Source of the DNA: Piromyces finnis
Taxonomy: Eukaryota > Neocallimastigomycota > Neocallimastigomycetes > Neocallimastigales > Neocallimastigaceae
Direction: 5' to 3'
DNA length: 64,000 nucleotides
Assembly: GCA_002104945.1 (NCBI GenBank)
Contig: MCFH01000020.1
Coordinates: 124,001-188,000, forward strand
This document shows positions 26,893-44,766 of this stretch, piece by piece (position 1 is the stretch's first letter; every line of letters starts with the position of its first letter). The notes below the pieces were generated by a model. It did no database searches and was not told where the DNA came from. It saw only the letters and a list, made by a program, of their open reading frames with translations. The position numbers and the translations under genes are program-made.

Positions 26893-27558
26893 AATAATAC
26901 CAATTAATTTAAATTTTTAAAAATATAATTTTTTTTATTTTTTTTATATATATTAATTTTTTGTTTCTTGTTTAAAATTTTAATATGTTTATGATTAAAA
27001 TAAACATTTTATGTAATAATATGATAATATAAAGTTTCTTTTTTTAATTTTATTATTATTATCGTATTATATAAGTAACTTTTAATTATCTTGATTAAAT
27101 TATCTATTTCTTTTTTTCCTTTTTTTTTTTTTTTTTCTTCTTAAATATAAATAATAATTTCTTTTAAAAATATTTTTTTAAAATAAATAAAATAATATAT
27201 ATATATATAACATTAAAAAATGTAATAGTTTTATTTTCATTTTATTAGAATATATTTCAACTTTTTATAATTATAAATATTCATTTATTTTAAATAATTT
27301 TAAAAAAAATAAGCAAAATACAATAAAATTTTATCCAATCATATATAAATTTTAATATCATTTTTAAACTAAATAATTTATTAGTAAAACTATATATGAA
27401 ATATATATCATAATAATAAATATACCATTAGAAAATTTAATTTATAAGAGCAGGATATTAAATAATAAAAAGAATTTATTTATTTTTTTATTATAAAGTA
27501 CATTTCTTATTACAAAAGCAATCAGCAATCATAAATAATTATAATAAAAATTAATAAA
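26893..27558. other. AT-rich spacer
   Basis: 666 bases between two plus-strand genes, with a T-rich stretch at 27100-27140 and a (TA)n run near 27195. No gene seen. Confidence 0.6.
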
Positions 27559-29076
27559 ATGTTTTGTGATTTCAATATTCCTTATCCATCTCAAAGCAAT
27601 GGAAAAATTACTGAAGAACAATTAATAAATCTTAAAAAAATATTAAACATGCTTCAAAAATGTAAAGATAACATATTATAATTTATATTATTAATAATGT
27701 TCAATATTTTTATTTTCAAGTAATAATATTTAATCAATTATTTTATTTAAAATCCGAAATCTAATTCTAATTCAAATTCTAATTTTAATTCAATTTTCTT
27801 TTTTTTTAAAAAAAAAATAAAAAAAAAAAAAAGTTGGATATGAAGCTGTTGCATTTAATAATACTATTTCAGGAAAAATACCAAACAATGGTGTAAGAAT
27901 TAAAGTTTTTTATATAATAAGCAATTTTAAAAGATTATATAATTACATACTGAATATATTTTTTAATTAAAATTTGAAAGTCAAATCCAATTCAAACTAT
28001 TCCAATAGATACTTCAGATAATAAGAAGGATATTAAGCAATATTCAAGATTAACAATAATCATGAATGATGCTAGTCAAAATTATTCATTAGTAAGTAAA
28101 AAATAATAACTATAAAATAAAAATATAAAAAAGTTTAAAAGATTCAAAAATTAATTTTATTTAAAAATAAAATTCTTAAAATAGAATTCAAATAATGAAA
28201 CAATCTCTGCTTATGATATTATTGCAATTCAACCACAAAATGAAAAGATATTTCAACTTGCTTGTTCAGTATTAGATATAGATATTATTTCATTAGATTT
28301 TTCTACCAGACTTCCATTCTATTTAAAATTACCAATGGTTAATCTTGCTATTGAACGTGGTATACATTTTGAAATTAATTACAGCGTTTCATTAAGAGGT
28401 TAGAATAATTTAAAAGTTAAAAATATATAAAAAAATAAATTTATATATATATAGCTAAATATTAGTTATTAATATCATAAAATTTACTTTTTATTTGTTA
28501 AAATAATAATATAGATAATAACGCAAGAAAACATCTTATATCAAATGCTGCAAACTTAGCTAGAGTTACTAGAGGAAAAAATATAATAATATCAAGTGAA
28601 GCTCAAAAAGCATTAGAAATTAGAGGACCATATGATATTATTAATTTGTAAGTAAATAAATTATCATATATCATTTTTATCATATTTTTGAATGTTTTAC
28701 ATTTATTAATATTATTTTTTATTTAATACCAAATATTTTCAATATTTTGTTTTTAATTTTTATTAATAGATCATCAATATTTGGATTAAATCAAGCTTTA
28801 GCTAAAAATTGTATTACTAGTAATTGTAGAAAGGTTTTACTTCATTCAAGTAAGTTTAATAATAATATATTTATATTATACTTTGTTGTAGAATGCTATT
28901 TCTATTTGATTTCTAATAAATATCATATATAAATTCCTTTAGAAACTAGAAAGAACATCCATAAGGGTGTTGTGTCTATATCAACACTTGATGAACTAGA
29001 ACCAGAAGAAAGCTGGAAAGCTGGAGATAAAGATCTTGATGCTGATGTATTACATTTTGATATGGATGAAGATTAA
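27559..29076 (+). CDS. RPP1: RNase P/MRP protein subunit Rpp1/Rpp30, 7 exons
   Basis: Nuclear and nucleolar protein of RNase P (tRNA 5' end processing) and RNase MRP (rRNA processing). Exons 27559-27661, 27834-27892, 27981-28091, 28185-28398, 28515-28647, 28770-28849 and 28943-29076 give 277 residues; yeast Rpp1 is 293. The TIM-barrel signature is clear: an opening MFCDFNIPYP, then GYEAVAFNNTISGKIP, YSRLTIIMNDAS, a strand-rich core with SLDFSTRLPFYLK, FEINYSVSLRD, ARVTRGKNIIISSEA and GPYDIINLSSIFGL, then NCRKVLLHS. The C-terminus is acidic (DADVLHFDMDED). All introns are GT-AG and phases close. No anomalies seen. Confidence 0.95.
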
Positions 29077-29345
29077 TTTAATTAAAATTGTTTAATTATC
29101 AATAGATTATTAGTTATGTACAATTTATATGCAGAAAGATAAAACATAATTATTTTTTTAAATAAAGGAAAAAGAAATTAATAAAAATTAAATACAATAA
29201 ATGTTGTTTTTTGCTTTATTAATTATTTTTATTTTTTTATTTTTTTTATATTTTAATATATAAAAATTTGATAATATTTTTGCCTTTATTATATTAACAA
29301 TTTGGTACTCTTTTTTTTTTTTAATTAATAAAATTAAAATTATAA

Positions 29346-34030
<4,685 letters not shown>

Positions 34031-36756
34031 ATTAACTATTTATATTATTCTTTACTATGAAAAAGATAATGATTTATTGATTTATTAAATAATATTTAAT
34101 ATGATATGTAATAATACAAATATTGAATTATAAAATTAAATATCAAAAAAAAAAGATATAAATTATTCCGAAATTATTAAATCATAACTAATTATAATAA
34201 TTTCTAAATATTATTATTTCTCTCCTTTTTTTTTTTTTTTAAAGGATGAAAAATAATAAAAAAGTTATAGTAAATTATTTTTAAGAATCTTTATTTTTAA
34301 ACATTAAACAAAATATTTCATATATATATCACTTAAAAAAAAAAAAAAGCAATTACAGGATTTATATAAAAACTAAAAATTTTCAATATAGTTTTATATT
34401 TTGACTCCATTAATACAATTTATAACTAATTTATAAAATTCATACATTTAAAAATAATCTGTTACCAACAACTTAATAATTTTTGTGTATATTTACTAAT
34501 AAATTATTAATTAAGCTTTTTAAAAATTAGTTTGTCAATATTATTTTTAAACCTAAATTAGTTTATTAATTAATTAATATTTTAAATTTTGAAACAAAAA
34601 AAAAAACTAATAATTATAAATTTTTTTTATACTTTTTCATATATATAAGTAGTTGGAAAAAGTTTTATTTTATCACATAAAAATAATAATAACAAAAAGA
34701 ATTTGATAATTACAAATATATATTATAAAAGAGTATAATAAATACATATTCAATATAATACTATATATATGAATTCAAATATTTATAATTATATATAATT
34801 AAATTTAAAATTAACATTTATTAAAGTAATAAATAACATTATAGAATATCTTTATATGGAAAGTAATTAAATATAATTTAAAAAGTTTTATTTAATTAAA
34901 ATTAATAAATAAAGATTATAATAATAGTATTATAATTATAACTGAAATTGTTTTTAATTCTGAAAATTAGTTCTTTCTAAACAAATAATTTTAACAACTC
35001 GTCAATTAATTTTAAAATACATAAATAACACATGTTAACTGATAACTTGCGGATTTAGGTTAGTTTTTATATATTATTAGTTTGTTTCCATTCATATGTA
35101 TTATATATGTATTTATTGGCATAATTTATTGAAAATATTCAATTAAATCTACTAATTTTTGTCTAACAAATATAATTAGATTTCTTTTTTTATGCTATAT
35201 TTTAAAACCTACTTTATAAATTAATAAAATTAAATCTAATAATTTAATTCCATCTTTTATGTCATATATTATATTTATTATAAAAAATAATATCTTGTTT
35301 TATTTTGATATTTTCTTTTTTATTTTTAATCATATATATATTTTCGACAATGATCTTTATTATTATAATAACTTTTTAAGAAACTACAAAAATTAAACCT
35401 CTAAAAGTGAAAATTCACCAGTCGGAATATATGACTCCACATAATATTTAATGTACACTATTTAAGATACATTAATATAACATACATACAATTTGGTATA
35501 ATTAATGTAATAAAATAAATAATGTATATATTTTTTTGTTGGATATATATATACAATATATTATAAAAAACTTGAAAATTAATTGGGCTTATTCCTAAAC
35601 ATAAGTTTAATGGTGTATATATTTTAAATTTATAGATGATTGGTTGATGTTTTAAATATTCACTCTATCAATCTTATATATTAATCTATATACTTTAATA
35701 TATTAAATGTTTATTTTTATAATAAATAAAAAAGTTTAAAAAATAAGTTGATTTTAAACTATTTAAAGTAATATAATTGAAAAAATAAATATATTAAAAT
35801 TTGTTGTTTATATATATTATAATTAATTTAAAATATATTAAAGAGGTTAAAAATTAATATTAAACTCTAATTTATTTGAAAAATAAAGATAAAAATTTTT
35901 TTTTTAGTTTTATATTAAATTTTAATAAAAAATAAAAAAAAAAACAGTATATTATATATAATAATTTTATTATTTTATTAAATTTATAAAATAAAAAAAT
36001 TTATATAAAAGAAGAATATTTTCCTCCATTTTTTAATAACTATAGTTTGAATTTTTGTCATTATTTATAAATTATAATAACAAAAAGAACTGAGTAATAA
36101 ATAAAATCGTTTAAATATTTAAATAAAAAATAGAAAGTAAATATAATATTTTTTTTATCTATAAAAATTTAATTAAAAAATTAAAAATTAAAGATTTTAT
36201 ATATGAAGGATCAAAATATAGTAAAATATTTATAAATATGTTTAATATATTTTGATTTAAATAAATTTTATAAAAATTATATTTTTGAAGAAAATGAAAA
36301 GTAGAAAATTAGATAATATATAAAGTTTAATATAATAATTAAATAAAAATAATAAATTTTAATATTTTTTTTTAAAAAAATATATATAAAATTAATTCGA
36401 TATATATAAAAATTGAAACTAATTTTTTTTTTTTAAATATTAATATTTTAGTTTTTTTTTATAAAATATTATTACGAAAATATATTTCATACTAAATATT
36501 TAAATAGAAAAAAATAAAAAAAAATACTATACATGTTTGAATTCTTCAACGTCCAAAACAAATCAACATTACCATTTTTTAAATCCAATCGACAAAAACA
36601 TTTATATAAGCATTTTATGAATACTGAAATTTGAAATTCCTTGTTAATAATTTTTAATAATTAATATTTAATCAACTTGTTTTAATTAATAATTTTATAA
36701 TATAATATTCACCCCGTAAATTTTTAAAATATATAAGTAGTATAAAAAAATTCAAA
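34031..36756. other. 2.7-kb AT-rich spacer between divergent genes
   Basis: Between the head-to-head CNB-F-box gene and eIF5 gene, so it should hold both promoters. Composition is near-pure A/T. A slightly more GC-containing patch at 36530-36630 precedes eIF5 and may be its leader. I see no gene on either strand. Confidence 0.6.
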
Positions 36757-37953
36757 ATGTCTATCAATATTAGAAGAGATGTTAAAGATACTTTCTACAG
36801 ATACAAGATGCCAAAAATTGTTGCCAAAATTGAAGGTAAAGGAAATGGTATCAAAACTGTTGTTACAAATATGAGCGATATTGCAAAAGCTCTTAGTAGA
36901 CCACCAACTTATCCAACTAAGTATTTCGGTTTTGAATTAGGTGCTCAAGTTAAATGTGAAGATAAAAATGATAGATACATTATTAATGGTCAACACGACA
37001 GCAAAAAGTTACAAGATTCTCTTGATGGATTTATTGATAAATTTGTTTTATGTGCTCATTGTAAAAATCCAGAAACCGATTTAATTATTAATAAGAATGG
37101 AATTATAAGAGATTGTAAAGCTTGTGGTAAAAGAAGTGAAGTTGACCATAAGCACAAATTAACCGCTTTTATTATGAAACATCCACCAACTCAACCAAAA
37201 AAATCTAAAAAGTCTAAGAAGGGAAGTAAGTCTGAAAACAATTCAGCTAGTGAAGCTACAATTCCAACTCCACCAGACAGTGTTTCTGTAAATTCAGAAG
37301 ATGAAGGTTCAATGAAAGAAGAAATTATTGAAATGCCAAAGCCAATAAATAACGATGATGATGATGATGATGACTGGTGTGTTGATACTAGCCCAGAAGC
37401 TGTTGCAGAACGTATGAAGGAAATTAATGGTGCTGTTGCTAAACTTGCTGCAGTTAATATCGGAGAAGATGGAGATGATGACGAAAAAGATCCAATTGAT
37501 GAATTTGCTGAATATGTAGAAGAAGAAGATCGTACTGATAAGGAAATTATTAAGAAGGCCCGTGAACTTGGATTAAAGAATGATAAAGTTTGTACAGTTC
37601 TTGTTCAAATTTTATTTGATGAAGATGTTTTAGAACAAGTATCCGAAAGATCCGATTTATTAAATAACTTTGTTAAAAACGAAAAGTGTCAAAAGGCTAT
37701 TTTAGGTGGAATTGAACGTTTAGTTGATCAAAATGATAATCTTCTTCCAAAGGTTGCTTTTATTTTAAAGGCCTTCTATGATGAAGATATTGTTGAAGAA
37801 GATGTTTTATTAGCTTGGGGTGAAAAAGCATCAAAGAAATATGTTGACAAGTCTAAAAGTAAAGAAATTAGAAAACAAGCAACTCCATTCTTAAATTGGT
37901 TAAGAGAAGCAGAAGAAGAAAGTAGTGACGAAGATGATGAAGATGATGAATAA
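36757..37953 (+). CDS. TIF5: translation initiation factor eIF5, single exon
   Basis: GTPase-activating protein for eIF2 in the 43S/48S complex. It stimulates GTP hydrolysis when the start codon is found and links eIF1, eIF2-beta and eIF3. 398 residues; the yeast protein is 405. The N-terminal domain contains the catalytic arginine finger at the canonical position 15 (FYRYKMPK) and the near-invariant KIEGKGNGIKTVVTNM and RPPTYPTKYFGFELGAQ. The zinc ribbon is CAHC ... CKAC at about 99-127. A charged linker follows, with KKSKKSKKGSKS and a DDDDDDDW stretch. The C-terminal W2/HEAT domain (about 240-385) ends in NWLREAEEESSDEDDEDDE, the acidic aromatic tail used to bind eIF2-beta. Intronless, with more G/C in third positions than its neighbours, as expected for high expression. 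Confidence 0.97.
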   Translation: MSINIRRDVKDTFYRYKMPKIVAKIEGKGNGIKTVVTNMSDIAKALSRPPTYPTKYFGFELGAQVKCEDKNDRYIINGQHDSKKLQDSLDGFIDKFVLCAHCKNPETDLIINKNGIIRDCKACGKRSEVDHKHKLTAFIMKHPPTQPKKSKKSKKGSKSENNSASEATIPTPPDSVSVNSEDEGSMKEEIIEMPKPINNDDDDDDDWCVDTSPEAVAERMKEINGAVAKLAAVNIGEDGDDDEKDPIDEFAEYVEEEDRTDKEIIKKARELGLKNDKVCTVLVQILFDEDVLEQVSERSDLLNNFVKNEKCQKAILGGIERLVDQNDNLLPKVAFILKAFYDEDIVEEDVLLAWGEKASKKYVDKSKSKEIRKQATPFLNWLREAEEESSDEDDEDDE

Positions 37954-39042
37954 ATTCTTTGTTGATTGAAGGTTTTTAAATAGAACTTAAAAGCTATTAT
38001 TCATTATAAAATCTAATTTATAATTTCATATAAAGTTTTATATTTTATTTTGTTATTTTAAATATATTTATTTTTCTTTTTTTTCTAAAAGCATGTTGAA
38101 ATCAATATATTAAGGTGTATTGATACCAAAAAATGGAAATATTTACATTGAAAAGGAAGAAATTAATAAAAAATGAAACAAATTTTTATATATAGTTTTT
38201 AAATATTTTTTTCTAATTAATTATTAAATATATTTTAAATTAAATAAAGACAATAATAAATTTAATATGTTAAAGCAATAAATTAATAAAATGGATATAT
38301 TCCATTCAAATATTTTATTTATTATATCAAATTTTCATTAAATAACGATTAAAATTCATTCAAAAAGAGGATAAAAAAAACTTCCTTTGAATAAATTATA
38401 TTATAGTAATAATACTTTACATAATTTATATTATTTAAAATTGCGTATAACAAAAAATGTTATTTTTATTTGCTTTTTGAAATAAAAATAAAAAAAATAT
38501 TAACATTTATAACAAATTAAATAATAAATGATAAATAATAATATTTTCATGGTAAATTTTTATTGATAATGTATATTATACATACAAATAAAACAAATAA
38601 ATAAATAAATAAAAAAAAAATAAATAAATATTCTAAATAAAACTCCATTAAAATTTAAATTAAAAGGTAAAAAAAAATTGATTATAAAAAAATAAAGATT
38701 AATATAATAAATTCTATTATTAATTTATTATTTATAATTTTAAATAGTGAATATTCTTTTTTTTTTTTTTTCTGTAATCTAAAAACAAAGCAATATGATT
38801 TTATGAAGTTCGTATATATATATAGAAGATGTTTTATTATACACTTTATAATAATTATTATTAAAAGTATTTTTATTACTTATAATAAAAATATATTATT
38901 ATAAAGTAAAAATGTGTTTTAATATTGATTGGTTTGTATAAATTTTTATTAGTAGAGTTTAAAATAAAAATTTAAAGATTATAGATAATAAAATAAAACA
39001 ATTTTTAAATTTTGTATATATTAAAATATTTAATAAATTAAA
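37954..39042. other. AT-rich spacer
   Basis: About 1.1 kb between two plus-strand genes. Contains only A/T-rich sequence with (AAAT)n and TA runs. No gene seen. Confidence 0.6.
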
Positions 39043-39828
39043 ATGACTGATTGGGATGCTGAGTTATACAACAGATTCGAAAAGGATCGTACCTTGCCTT
39101 CTATTGATTTAGTCAATTCCATTTCATTAAAAAATCCAAGAAAAATTATTGATATTGGATGTGGAATAGGAAATAGTACTATAGTTTTGAAAAATAAATT
39201 TGTAAATGCGCAAATAATTGGGATAGATTCTTCTGATGATATGCTAATTAAAGCTAAAAATGATTATCCAGAATTGGAGTTTATTAAACTTGATGCAGAA
39301 AAAGAACTTGATTTGTTAAAAGAAAAATATGATATAGTATATTCAAACGCTTGTATTCAATGGATACCTGACCATAAAAACTTAATTTTTAAACTTTTCA
39401 ATATTTTATCCAATAATGGTATGCTTGCTATTCAAATCCCTCAACATGAAAAACATCCTATGCATAAAATTATACAAAAAGTAGCAGAATCTAATAAATG
39501 GTGTAATAAATTTAAAAATATAAAACAGCTCTATATTGTTTCTGAAGAAGAATATTACAATATATTTTCAAATATTACCAATGAATTCAGAATATGGGAA
39601 ACAACTTATTTTCATATTATGCCTTCTCATCAAAGTATTGTTGAATGGTATAAAGGTGCAGGACTTCGTCCATATATGGAGCAATTATCTATTGAAGATA
39701 AAAAAGCTTTTGAAGAAGATATATTAAATGAAGTGAAAAAAACATATCTAATTCAAAGTGATGGAAAGATTATTTTTAGATTCCCAAGATTATTTATGTT
39801 AGCAAAAAAAAAACAAAAAGTGATATAA
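39043..39828 (+). CDS. trans-aconitate 2-methyltransferase-like enzyme (Tam), intronless
   Basis: Class I SAM-dependent methyltransferase, 261 residues. The opening MTDWDAELYNRFEKDRTLPS matches the Tam pattern (W-x3-Y-x2-F-x2-R-x2-P), followed by DLVNSI. The SAM-binding motif I is IIDIGCGIGNST, motif II IIGIDSSDDM, and a later NACIQWIPDH aligns with the bacterial enzyme's NAxxQWxPDH. In bacteria Tam methylates trans-aconitate, a spontaneous by-product that inhibits aconitase. A cytosolic detoxifying role here is inferred from family. It has no introns, unlike most neighbours, and no targeting signal. The resemblance to bacterial Tam makes horizontal transfer from gut bacteria plausible, but base composition is now as AT-rich as the host. 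Confidence 0.85.
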   Translation: MTDWDAELYNRFEKDRTLPSIDLVNSISLKNPRKIIDIGCGIGNSTIVLKNKFVNAQIIGIDSSDDMLIKAKNDYPELEFIKLDAEKELDLLKEKYDIVYSNACIQWIPDHKNLIFKLFNILSNNGMLAIQIPQHEKHPMHKIIQKVAESNKWCNKFKNIKQLYIVSEEEYYNIFSNITNEFRIWETTYFHIMPSHQSIVEWYKGAGLRPYMEQLSIEDKKAFEEDILNEVKKTYLIQSDGKIIFRFPRLFMLAKKKQKVI

Positions 39829-40431
39829 ATTGAAATAATAAATAAAAAAAATTTTTTAAAATCCTATTTAAATGTAAAAGTAAATAATAATTAATTTCAT
39901 GACTTTTATCTTTTATATTTAGTAATATTATTGTAAATAAATAATAATTAATTCGTTTAAAATTTCAAATTTAAATTCAATTTATATGGATTTTATTACT
40001 ATTTATTATTAGAATTATTATTATAATAAATGTTTAGTTTGTGAAGTACTTTTAAAAAAAATGTATTATATATAATTACTAAATGAAATATATATTTTCT
40101 TTATTTCAAATTTCAATTTTAAACATCTATTCATTAATATAATTTATATAATATTCTAATATTTATTTTAAAAAATTAAAATTATTAAAAAATTAATCAT
40201 CCATCTAAAAATATTAATATTTATCCACTTCTTTAATATATATTAATTTAATAAATCTACTCAAATTTTAAATATTATAAGAAATATTTTATAACATTAT
40301 ACCATATAATTTTAACATATTACTTTTATTAAAAATATTTCTATTTTTTTTTTTTTTTTTTTTACGATTAAAGATTTTAAAATTTAATCCTAAAATATTA
40401 AATTAATAATAGATTTATATACCATTTAAAA
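39829..40431. other. AT-rich spacer
   Basis: 603 bases of A/T-rich DNA with a T run of about 19 near 40346-40364, between two plus-strand genes. No gene seen. Confidence 0.6.
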
Positions 40432-43400
40432 ATGGATTTATTTAAAGATATTAATTTCATTTTCAATTCTCTTCCAAGCTATCCACGTTCATTACTAAAA
40501 TCAGGTGCAAATCAAACAGCAATTGTTACACAGACAGGCATTTTTATTCATGTAAAATAGATATTTCTTTTCTTGAAAGAGATTTTACAAATAGTTTCAT
40601 TAAATATTTTAATATCATACATAATATATATATATATAATATATACTATGAATCTTTGTGTACTTCTATTGTTTTAATTTTAATGGGGAAATATAATTTG
40701 ATATAAATTAGACACCCAAAGAAAGAAAAAGTATAACTGATTCACAATGGGATAGAACTTCGATAACCAATAATGTTAAATATCAAAAACATTATAAAGT
40801 CGCAAAAGGTAAAAAAAAAAAGTTTCATACATATAATATATAAAAATTTATAAATCCAAAGTATTTTTTTAAAATATACAAATTATTAAAAATATTTTAT
40901 AACCAAAGAATTTAATTTAAAAATTTTAAAACATTTTTCTTCTTTTTTTTTTTTTAATTTAATGAATCCTTTTAACATATATTATATATTTATATATTAA
41001 TAAAGATCAATGCTTTAGAATTAGTGAATTAATAGATCAATTCCGTTGCGCAATATGGTCACCATTACAATGTTCTTTGCTTGGAGGGTAATTAAATATA
41101 TTATATGTAGTAAATTATTACTATATAAAATATTATTATATTCTATATTATTTTTAAGATATTAATTTATATATATATAAAGATGTATGTTAATAACTAT
41201 AACTACAGGAAATCAAGTTTTAATATACGAAGCAGATTCAAATCCTTCAATAGAAGAATGGAAAATTGTAAATTTTTATAATATTTAAATGAAAATTAAA
41301 ATTTATTTGTTACATGTATCTTCTAAAACAAAAATTTTGAAATATCATTAAAATATTAAAGGTGACAAATTTAACTAAATTGCTTCAACAGCATTATAAA
41401 TTTGATTTAAATACTCTAACTAATGAAGATGTTAATAAAATTGAAACTATGTGTTAGTATATAACAATTTAATAATATCATAGAATATATATATATATAA
41501 TTGTTTCTCATCTTTTTTTATTAAAAATAGCATACAAAAATTTTGATTTTTTAAAAACTTAATTGTATTATTTTTTTATTTCCTTAATTATAAAGCGGCG
41601 GACTGGTCACCATATAATAACAATGATAATTTATCATTAATAGCGTTAGGTAGTAAAGCTGGTGTTATCACTATTTGGAAGTAATATATTTATATATCTC
41701 TTTTTTATATATAACATCTTTACATAACTGTTGACTTTAAAAAAAATAAAAACATAATTGAATATATATTATTAATATTGATATTAAATTTAATATCTAT
41801 ATTATTAAGATTTGAAAATGATATAAAATACTTTACTTCTATAAAGGCTTTTGATAACTATGTATATTCTTTAAAATGGACAGATTGGTATTTCACAGAG
41901 GACGATAAAGGTAAATAAAAATAAATAATAAATTAATAGCGTATTAATATATTATTGTTTATATTTAAATAAAAAAGAAAAAAAGAAAGAGAGAGAGATA
42001 AAAAGTAACAACTTTTTTTTAGCATTTATTTATTTGTTTGCTGGCAGTAGTGAAGGGGAATTAAAAATAATAAAGTTTTCTATTGATTGGAAAACAAAAA
42101 AATGTAATATAAAAACTAAATTAATTGAGACAAACGATGGTTTAATAATATCTATTATTGAATTAGCAGAAGATTATGTACTGTATCAAATATTTTTATT
42201 CATTTTACATCTTTCTTTTTTTTTTTTTATTAATTATTAACTATTATTTTTATATTTTTATATATGTTTTTTTTTAAAAAAAAAAAAAAAAAAAAAAATT
42301 GTAAATGAATATATTAAATTAAAGAATTATGATGGAAAATATAAAATGGCTATAGTAAAAGGATCAGTAGTAAAAATTTTTGATTTAGACTTGAAATCTG
42401 ATTATTACTATCGAAAAGAAACTATAAAAACTATTAATATTCCATATATAATGACCATTGGATGTATGTATTCTGATAATTTTATTAATTAGGTTAATGA
42501 AAAAATTTTATTCAAAATTCAGAATTATTCTATATAAATAAATAAATAAATAAATATAGCTATTCAATTTTATAATTATGATGATACCTTAAGAATATAT
42601 ACAATGGATGGAAAGGCAATTGATATTTCCGCGACAGATGATAAATTAGTTATTAAGAATGATAACACATTATCATTTTTAAAAGCAATATTTTATCATC
42701 CAGTAGATAATCAAGAAGAAACTGAAATAAACAAAACTCAATCGTTTTTAGATTTTGTTGAAGAAAATAGTGCTGTTCCACGTTATTTCGGAGCTCAAAA
42801 ATCAATAAATGAACTTTGCGATACTGTTCTATATATGTACGTTTTTTTTTTTTTTTTTTCACAAGTTATTTTATAAATTATAATAAAAATATTAAAAAAA
42901 ATACATTTAAATATTCTTATAATCCAACTTTATGTAGTACTTATGCTCCGAAAGCAATGAATTATAGAACATCTGGAAGTTCTTATTGCTATTTATTATT
43001 TTATGCTAATTATGTTCTAAAAAATAATTCTGAAAATTTTGAAACAAATGTTTTAAAGAATATTGATCACTGGCTAGAAGATGAACTAATATGTAAAATT
43101 AATAAATATTAAATTTATAATTTTTATTAAGTAATTCATTCCTTATCTTTTTTTTTTTTTTTTTTTTGAATAATTATATAAATATATATTTATTAACCAT
43201 TAGTTCAAAAATATACTCCTTCTTGTCTTTTTTGGGATGTTATTCAATATTTAGAAAATCTAAAAAATAATAACGAAGAAGCAAGTGAAAAATTTTATAA
43301 GAAAGTCATTGATCATTTAATGACCTATAATATTCATCAAAAATATATCGATGACATTGTACCCATAAGCTTCACCAAAGAAGAAATAAAAAACACAAGG

Positions 43401-44727
43401 TATTCATTAAAAATTTTATTTTATTTTTACGGTAACTTTAATAAAATACTAATCTGTTTATATATATATATATCAAAAAAAAAAAAAAAAAAAAAAAAAG
43501 CTATTGTATATCAAAGTTATCTAAACAATTATATAGAAATAAAAAAATTAATTCCTTAAAATTAATTAATTCCTTTATACAGTCAGTTAAGGTAAATTTT
43601 AATAATACAATGTCATTATTAATAATAAAAATAATACTTTATATCAATCTTTTTTCTTTCGAAATATTAATAATTGTTGTTTTAGTTTTTATTACAAGAA
43701 AGTCATACTAAAAAAGTAGAAGAAATAAAACAAAGAAATGTAGAAATCATACATAATTATTTCACAAGAAACTTTTTACGCTTATATTTTAAAATTGATT
43801 TAACAAAATATTATGAAGATGGTAAATATAAATTTAAAAATTTATTGCTTTATCAAAATAGAAATAATTTTTTTTTAGTTATATATATTAATACAATTTT
43901 TTTTTAAAAAATTTTAAAAGAAAAATCTATAATATCTATACTCCTTATTTGTGATGCTGTACTAAAAAACTATAAAATAAATCATGATTTAATACCGATT
44001 GTTAAAAGAATATATCTTCGTATTCAAAAAAATTGTTCAAAAGATTTAATCAATGTTGAAAATGAACTTACCATCATAGATAAAATTGAGTCAGGTAAAA
44101 TGGAAGAAATAGAACAAAATTCAATGAAAATTGATTTACCAAAACCAAATGACACTGATAAAAATAAAGAATCTTCAGAAGATAAAAATAAATCAGAATC
44201 TCATAATACGTTAAACCTAACACCAAGAGAAAAATGCCCAGCTTGTTTAACAAATATCCTTTTAATATTTTTATTCCTATTTTATATTTAGATACAAAAA
44301 TAATAACCTATATAGTTTATTATATATCCTTAATTTTTTTTTAATGATATTACATATTTCATTTAATTCGATATTATATGGTGTTTGTGAAAACGGTCAC
44401 TCATGGGGTAGGAAAATTATTCCTAATTTATATATAAATTAGAATATCTATAATTATTTTCTATTAAAATATTAGATTTTTAATTAATATTTCTAATTGT
44501 TGTTTTTTATTATAAAAAATATTATTTTTATTATTATTATTATTTTAAAGACCGTTGTTCAAATACATTATTGATTACCAACACTCCATATATTAAATCA
44601 TGCCAAAGTTGTTTCTGTAAAGCCTTAGTAGATTCCCACCCTCGATCAAACCTTAATGTTCCATTAGTTGTTAAAGATGTTCAATCTCATTTTAAATCTT
44701 GTATTTATTGTGGTATGTAAAAACTTT

Positions 44728-44766
<39 letters not shown>

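Noticed and set aside
44100-44291. Reading the TFIIIC frame straight to the stop at 44289-44291
   Set aside because: It would cut the zinc finger after two cysteines; excising the AT-AC intron recovers the full domain.
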